Source: JBOHHR01 sp050740975 (GTDB taxonomy: Bacteria > Pseudomonadota > Gammaproteobacteria > JBOHHR01). From it: a stretch of DNA of 8,473 nt. Where the stretch lies: the NCBI GenBank assembly GCA_050740975.1, contig JBOIEE010000339.1:1-8473 (forward strand). The letters are read 5' to 3'. The notes under the pieces are model-generated. The model was not told where the DNA came from. It saw only the letters and a program-made list of their open reading frames with translations, and ran no database searches. The position numbers and the translations under genes were made by a program. Positions 5,773-8,473 of the stretch are shown here, piece after piece. The first letter of the stretch is position 1, and the number at the start of each line of letters is the position of its first letter.

Positions 5773-7062
5773 ATGTGTGTTTCCAAGCTAAGCAATCGTC
5801 AACGCGGGCTTTCCCGTCTGTTTGCCATAGGCATGGGCGTCTTGGCCGGTGTTTCTGAGAACGGTTTCGCCACTCCCTCCGCGTCCAGTCTGCTCGCTCC
5901 GATTTATCCACAGGTGGGCCTGGCGGACGTAAGCAGTTTGGATGTCTACCGTGAGGGCGAGCTTATCCATCTACTGGTTGCCGGTCCCCGACATGACCAG
6001 GGATCGCCAGTTCTTTTGTACTTGCGCTCCGGGGACGGTGGGCGCACCTGGTCGCAGCAGGCGGAAGTCGCCACCGGATCTACGGCGCCTACTGTTTCTA
6101 AGCGCGGCAGCGATGCGCAGATCGCCGCTCAAGGAAACAAGCTGGTCGCGGTTTGGCAAACCACCGGGGAGTTTCCCGGGATGGGGCCGATGGCGGCGGC
6201 TTCCTCACTCGACGGCGGCAAGACCTGGGAAAAGGGATCGAACCCGGCAGACGATGGCAGTTTGGCTGACCATGGTTATCTCGATATCGCCGCGGATAGC
6301 CGGGGTCGCTTTCATATCGTGTGGTTAGACGACCGGGAGGAGCAGGGCAGCTATCAGGGCTTGCGCTACGCACGCTCGGATGACAGCGGCCGCACCTGGA
6401 GTCGGAACCAGACACTGGATGAGGCCGCCTGTACCTGTTGTTGGACAAGGCTGGAGGTGGGAGCGGATGACAGGTTGCACGTGCTCTATCGAGACGCCAA
6501 TCCCCAGGATATGGCATTATTCCAGTCCACCGATGGGGGTGAGACTTGGCGCCGCGCCGGGCCCGTGGGCGCATTTCGATGGATGTTTCTGGGCTGCCCG
6601 CATAGCGGGGGTGGGCTGTGTGTGGTGGATGGTGAAGGGCGGGTGACGTTGCATAGTGTGGTTTGGACCGGAAAACAAGGTAGTGCGGGTCTGCACCATC
6701 TGCGCTCCAAGGACTATGGTAAAACGTGGAGCGCGCCTAAGCGCTTGAGTCAGGCAGCTGGCGCCCGAGGGGATGTTGCAGCGCACGATTTCCAGCATCT
6801 GGCCGCGGTATGGGATCGCAGTGACGAGAAGGGCTCAGCTGTTCTGTTCACGCACTCATCGGATGGCGGGCAGACCTGGGCTGGGTCGGCGCCTGTCTCT
6901 GCCCCAGGCACGCTGGCAACCCACCCGAGGATTGTGCCCTCATTGACCGGATACGCCGTTCTTTGGACCGAGAAGCACGACGGCGGACGCCGTTTGGCGG
7001 TTGCAGCGATAAAAACAAAAAAAACTTGTAGAAACGACGATGAACATGGAAGCAATGAATAG
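5773..7062 (+). CDS. Exported six-Asp-box (BNR) beta-propeller protein with CxCC motif, sialidase-like fold
   Basis: The 429-residue product has a likely signal peptide: a basic N-terminus, a hydrophobic stretch at about residues 16-27, and possible cleavage after GFA (33). Six Asp-box repeats of the form S-x-D-x-G-x-T-W lie at 86-93, 145-152, 202-209, 252-259, 312-319 and 362-369, consistent with a six-bladed sialidase-type propeller. Between blades are CTCCW (C220, C222, C223) and GCPH (C275, H277), plus C283. Similar CxCC motifs occur in bacterial proteins annotated as sialidase-like; the role is not established. I do not recognise the Arg triad of true sialidases and do not predict sialidase activity. 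The ATG at 5773 has a poor ribosome binding site, possibly buried in the hairpin at 5735-5761. The 3' end overlaps the CopC-domain gene by 23 bases, so co-expression is likely. The Cys/His cluster beside CopC hints at copper binding, which is inference. Confidence 0.8.
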   Translation: MCVSKLSNRQRGLSRLFAIGMGVLAGVSENGFATPSASSLLAPIYPQVGLADVSSLDVYREGELIHLLVAGPRHDQGSPVLLYLRSGDGGRTWSQQAEVATGSTAPTVSKRGSDAQIAAQGNKLVAVWQTTGEFPGMGPMAAASSLDGGKTWEKGSNPADDGSLADHGYLDIAADSRGRFHIVWLDDREEQGSYQGLRYARSDDSGRTWSRNQTLDEAACTCCWTRLEVGADDRLHVLYRDANPQDMALFQSTDGGETWRRAGPVGAFRWMFLGCPHSGGGLCVVDGEGRVTLHSVVWTGKQGSAGLHHLRSKDYGKTWSAPKRLSQAAGARGDVAAHDFQHLAAVWDRSDEKGSAVLFTHSSDGGQTWAGSAPVSAPGTLATHPRIVPSLTGYAVLWTEKHDGGRRLAVAAIKTKKTCRNDDEHGSNE

Positions 7063-7558
7063 ACGTTTACGGATTTTATTTGCGTTTGCTGCGCTTGCGA
7101 TCGCATCCAGCGGTGTTTGCTATGCCTTTGCCCCAAAGCGCGGGCTGCCTTGGTCTCTGCCGCTGCCGAAGGATAGGAGGCTGGCCACGGGTGTTGAGCA
7201 CAAGGGTTTGTTTTCATTCAATCCTTTTCATTTATTGCCGGCGGATAGGGTTTTGGTAGCGCACGCCATTCTGGTTCGATCCCTCCCTGAGCAGGAATCC
7301 ACGGTTCAGGCGCCAGAGGAGGTGAAGCTATGGTTCAACGAGGGAGTGGGGGAACAATATATGGCGTTGGCGGTTATCGACAGCGAGGGCAAGCGAGTGG
7401 ATAACAAAGACGCCGCCCAGGGGTTTTTCGACAAGTCAGAGCTGAGCGTGACCTTGCCGCCTATTCCCCCGGGGAAGTACGCCGTGCGCTACCGGGTGCA
7501 GTCGGCGGATGGGCATATTATCACCGGGAAGTATTACTTTTCGGTGGCGCATGAATAG
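7040..7558 (+). CDS. CopC-domain periplasmic protein with N-terminal extension
   Basis: The 172-residue product has a signal peptide (hydrophobic 11-25, likely cleavage after CYA, residue 29). About 45 extra residues follow before a CopC domain: HAILVRSLPEQES (75-87), APEEVKLWFNEGV (91-103), LPPIPPGKYAVRYRVQSADGH (139-159) and GKYYFSV (163-169). CopC proteins bind Cu(II) in the periplasm through the N-terminal His with its free amine plus the Asp and His of a D-G-H motif. D157 and H159 are kept, but the matching His (H75) is internal unless the protein is cut just before it. In-frame ATGs at 7040, 7046 and 7055 are all possible starts; 7055 would put the basic NRRLR directly before the hydrophobic core. 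It overlaps the propeller gene by 23 bases and is followed by a membrane-anchored protein gene. The domain call is firm; a copper role is likely by family. Confidence 0.85.
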   Translation: MNMEAMNRRLRILFAFAALAIASSGVCYAFAPKRGLPWSLPLPKDRRLATGVEHKGLFSFNPFHLLPADRVLVAHAILVRSLPEQESTVQAPEEVKLWFNEGVGEQYMALAVIDSEGKRVDNKDAAQGFFDKSELSVTLPPIPPGKYAVRYRVQSADGHIITGKYYFSVAHE

Positions 7559-7623
7559 CCCCCTGACTGGCTCTGTCTAAAACAAGAAACGACGAAACTC
7601 GCTTGGTTAAGATCCGGGCGAGC

Positions 7624-7630
7624 TAGGAGG
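7624..7630 (+). promoter_or_regulatory. Shine-Dalgarno sequence of the membrane-anchored protein gene
   Basis: TAGGAGG lies 4 bases before the ATG at 7635. It is as strong as the fae site and clearly fixes the start. The 76-base gap before it (7559-7634) otherwise holds only a weak CTCGC/GCGAG dyad with a long loop, and no clear terminator or promoter. Confidence 0.8.
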
Positions 7631-7634
7631 AAGC

Positions 7635-8285
7635 ATGAAAAAGATAACGAGAATTTTAACCCTGGTATTTTGCTGTTTTCTCGCTCTGCCCCAAGCTTGG
7701 CCTCAGGAGCAAAGTTCCCAAGGCGGGCAGGTCGACGACAAGCTCTCTAAATTATCCTGTCTGGTCACAACAGACTTCTATATGGTGCATTTCACGGCGT
7801 TTCAACCGAGAGCGGGCGAAACCGACCCCAAGCAAATGTTTAGACCCTATTGCCACGACCTGCCCGATGCAAGCACGGCGTATCTCACACTCGATCTGGT
7901 CGATCGGGATGCCAGAAAAATGCCGGTTGGCCTTAAGTTAGTGGAGGAAGCCCAAGGTGCAGAGCAGGCCGAACTGGAACCGCAGCGCACGCTGATGGAG
8001 GTGCCTGCCAAAGTCTACAAACACGGGGTGGTCGAGACCCAAGCCGAATTCGATAAGCCCGGACACTACGCCCTGCTGGTAACGATCGGAGGAGAGGCCG
8101 TAGCCGAAGAGGATACCGTCCGCATCCCGTTACGAGTCGGATTAGGGACGGTACCGGCAGAAGGTTCCGAAGGAGGATCTCGTGGGCTCCTTGTTGTCGC
8201 ACTGGGTAGCGTTGTGCTACTGGCCTTTTTCGGATGGCGCTTCTTTAAGCGGCGAAAGCAAGCCACTACTTCAATCGAGCCGTAA
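7635..8285 (+). CDS. Unrecognised periplasmic protein with signal peptide and C-terminal membrane anchor
   Basis: I do not recognise this 216-residue protein. Residues 1-24 form a typical signal peptide (MKKITRIL, then a hydrophobic core, cleavage near AWPQ). Residues 38-169 look like a beta-rich extracytoplasmic domain, with alternating hydrophobic strands such as AYLTLDLVDRD (82-92), MPVGLKLVEE (96-105) and HYALLVTIGG (144-153). Residues 184-203 form one membrane helix followed by a basic RFFKRRK tail, so the domain should face the periplasm. Candidate metal ligands are C42, M50, H52, M68, C73 and H74, concentrated in residues 42-74. It lies 76 bases downstream of the CopC-domain gene with its own strong ribosome binding site, so it probably belongs to the same functional set. 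A copper-related or chaperone-like role is suggested only by these residues and the neighbours. Confidence 0.8.
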   Translation: MKKITRILTLVFCCFLALPQAWPQEQSSQGGQVDDKLSKLSCLVTTDFYMVHFTAFQPRAGETDPKQMFRPYCHDLPDASTAYLTLDLVDRDARKMPVGLKLVEEAQGAEQAELEPQRTLMEVPAKVYKHGVVETQAEFDKPGHYALLVTIGGEAVAEEDTVRIPLRVGLGTVPAEGSEGGSRGLLVVALGSVVLLAFFGWRFFKRRKQATTSIEP

Positions 8286-8313
8286 CGCTTTCGCAGCGCG
8301 CTCGTCACCCGTT

Positions 8314-8473
8314 ATGACTACCACGGAAACGATTCGCTTCACCATTTCCCTGCCCAAGCCGCTGCTAAGCACGCTGGATGAACGGATCATCCGCAAGGGC
8401 TACGCGTCTCGTTCCGAGTTCGTCCGCGATCTGATCCGGGACCAGTTGGTGCGCGATCAGTGGGCCGATCCCG
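8314..8473 (+). CDS. nikR: NikR-like ribbon-helix-helix transcriptional regulator (5' part only)
   Basis: The ATG at 8314 opens a frame that runs off the window end, giving 53 residues. They fit the NikR DNA-binding domain: IRFTISLPKPLL (beta strand, 7-18), DERIIRKGYASRSEFVRDLIR (22-42, helix-turn-helix of the ribbon-helix-helix), then DQLVRDQW. NikR proteins are dimers that bind DNA through the beta strand and respond to nickel through a C-terminal ACT-like domain, here not visible; without its metal-ligand residues a CopG-type regulator with another ligand remains possible. The start lies 28 bases after the previous stop codon without a clear Shine-Dalgarno, so it may be read through from the copper-like gene set. 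A metal-responsive regulator next to a putative metal-handling set is suggestive but not proof of a link. Confidence 0.72.
   Translation, partial: MTTTETIRFTISLPKPLLSTLDERIIRKGYASRSEFVRDLIRDQLVRDQWADP

Noticed and set aside
5971..6798. Several overlapping minus-strand frames opposite the propeller gene
   Set aside because: Pro/Arg-rich shadow translations of a GC-rich coding region, with no motif or start signal.
7598..7622. CTCGC/GCGAG dyad between the CopC-domain gene and the next gene
   Set aside because: A 5-bp stem with a 15-base loop and no T-tract is not distinguishable from chance.
8286..8298. CGCT/AGCG hairpin before the NikR-like gene
   Set aside because: The stem is only 4 bp with no following T-run, too weak to call a terminator.

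Overview
The window comes from a bacterium that carries C1 groups on tetrahydromethanopterin (H4MPT) and methylofuran, most likely a methylotroph or methanotroph. The reasons are a textbook formaldehyde-activating enzyme (Fae) and an adjoining block of genes that in bacteria occur almost only in H4MPT-using methylotrophs. The Fae sequence looks to me closest to gammaproteobacterial methanotrophs, but no rRNA or methane/methanol oxidation gene is present to settle the lineage. Coding density is very high and no stretch over about 110 bases lacks a gene. I saw no tRNA, rRNA, CRISPR array, transposase or insertion sequence.

Left part (1-919): the C-terminal end of a CitG/MdcB-type triphosphoribosyl-dephospho-CoA synthase-like protein, then fae. 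fae has two in-frame starts. The downstream one (348) has a near-perfect ribosome binding site and gives the usual 170-residue Fae. A 10-bp-stem hairpin follows fae and lies inside the 3' end of the convergent next gene.

Middle part (891-5665): a minus-strand HisA/HisF-like TIM-barrel gene diverges from a tight plus-strand operon, mfnD (ATP-grasp ligase), mfnF (hydantoinase/ASKHA-fold condensing enzyme), pabB (aminodeoxychorismate synthase) and mfnE (amino-acid-kinase-fold kinase). The divergent genes overlap at their 5' ends by 11 bases. Genes inside the operon are 4 bases apart, or overlap by 4 and by 14 bases. mfnD, mfnE and mfnF belong to methanofuran/methylofuran assembly. pabB supplies the 4-aminobenzoate precursor of H4MPT. 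The operon therefore joins the two C1-carrier cofactor pathways that work immediately downstream of Fae.

Right part (5666-8285): after a 107-base gap with a very stable GC-rich hairpin come three predicted exported or membrane-anchored proteins: a six-Asp-box beta-propeller with a CxCC motif and a GCPH motif, a CopC-domain protein with an unusual N-terminal extension, and a small signal-peptide protein with one C-terminal membrane anchor and several Cys/His/Met residues. I read this as a possible periplasmic copper-handling set, which is inference. The window ends inside a NikR-like ribbon-helix-helix regulator (8314 onward).

The best candidates for undescribed biology are the Cys-bearing Asp-box propeller/CopC/membrane-protein trio, the HisA-like enzyme of unknown reaction in a cofactor cluster, and the repeat-containing leader with an in-frame alternative start in front of fae.
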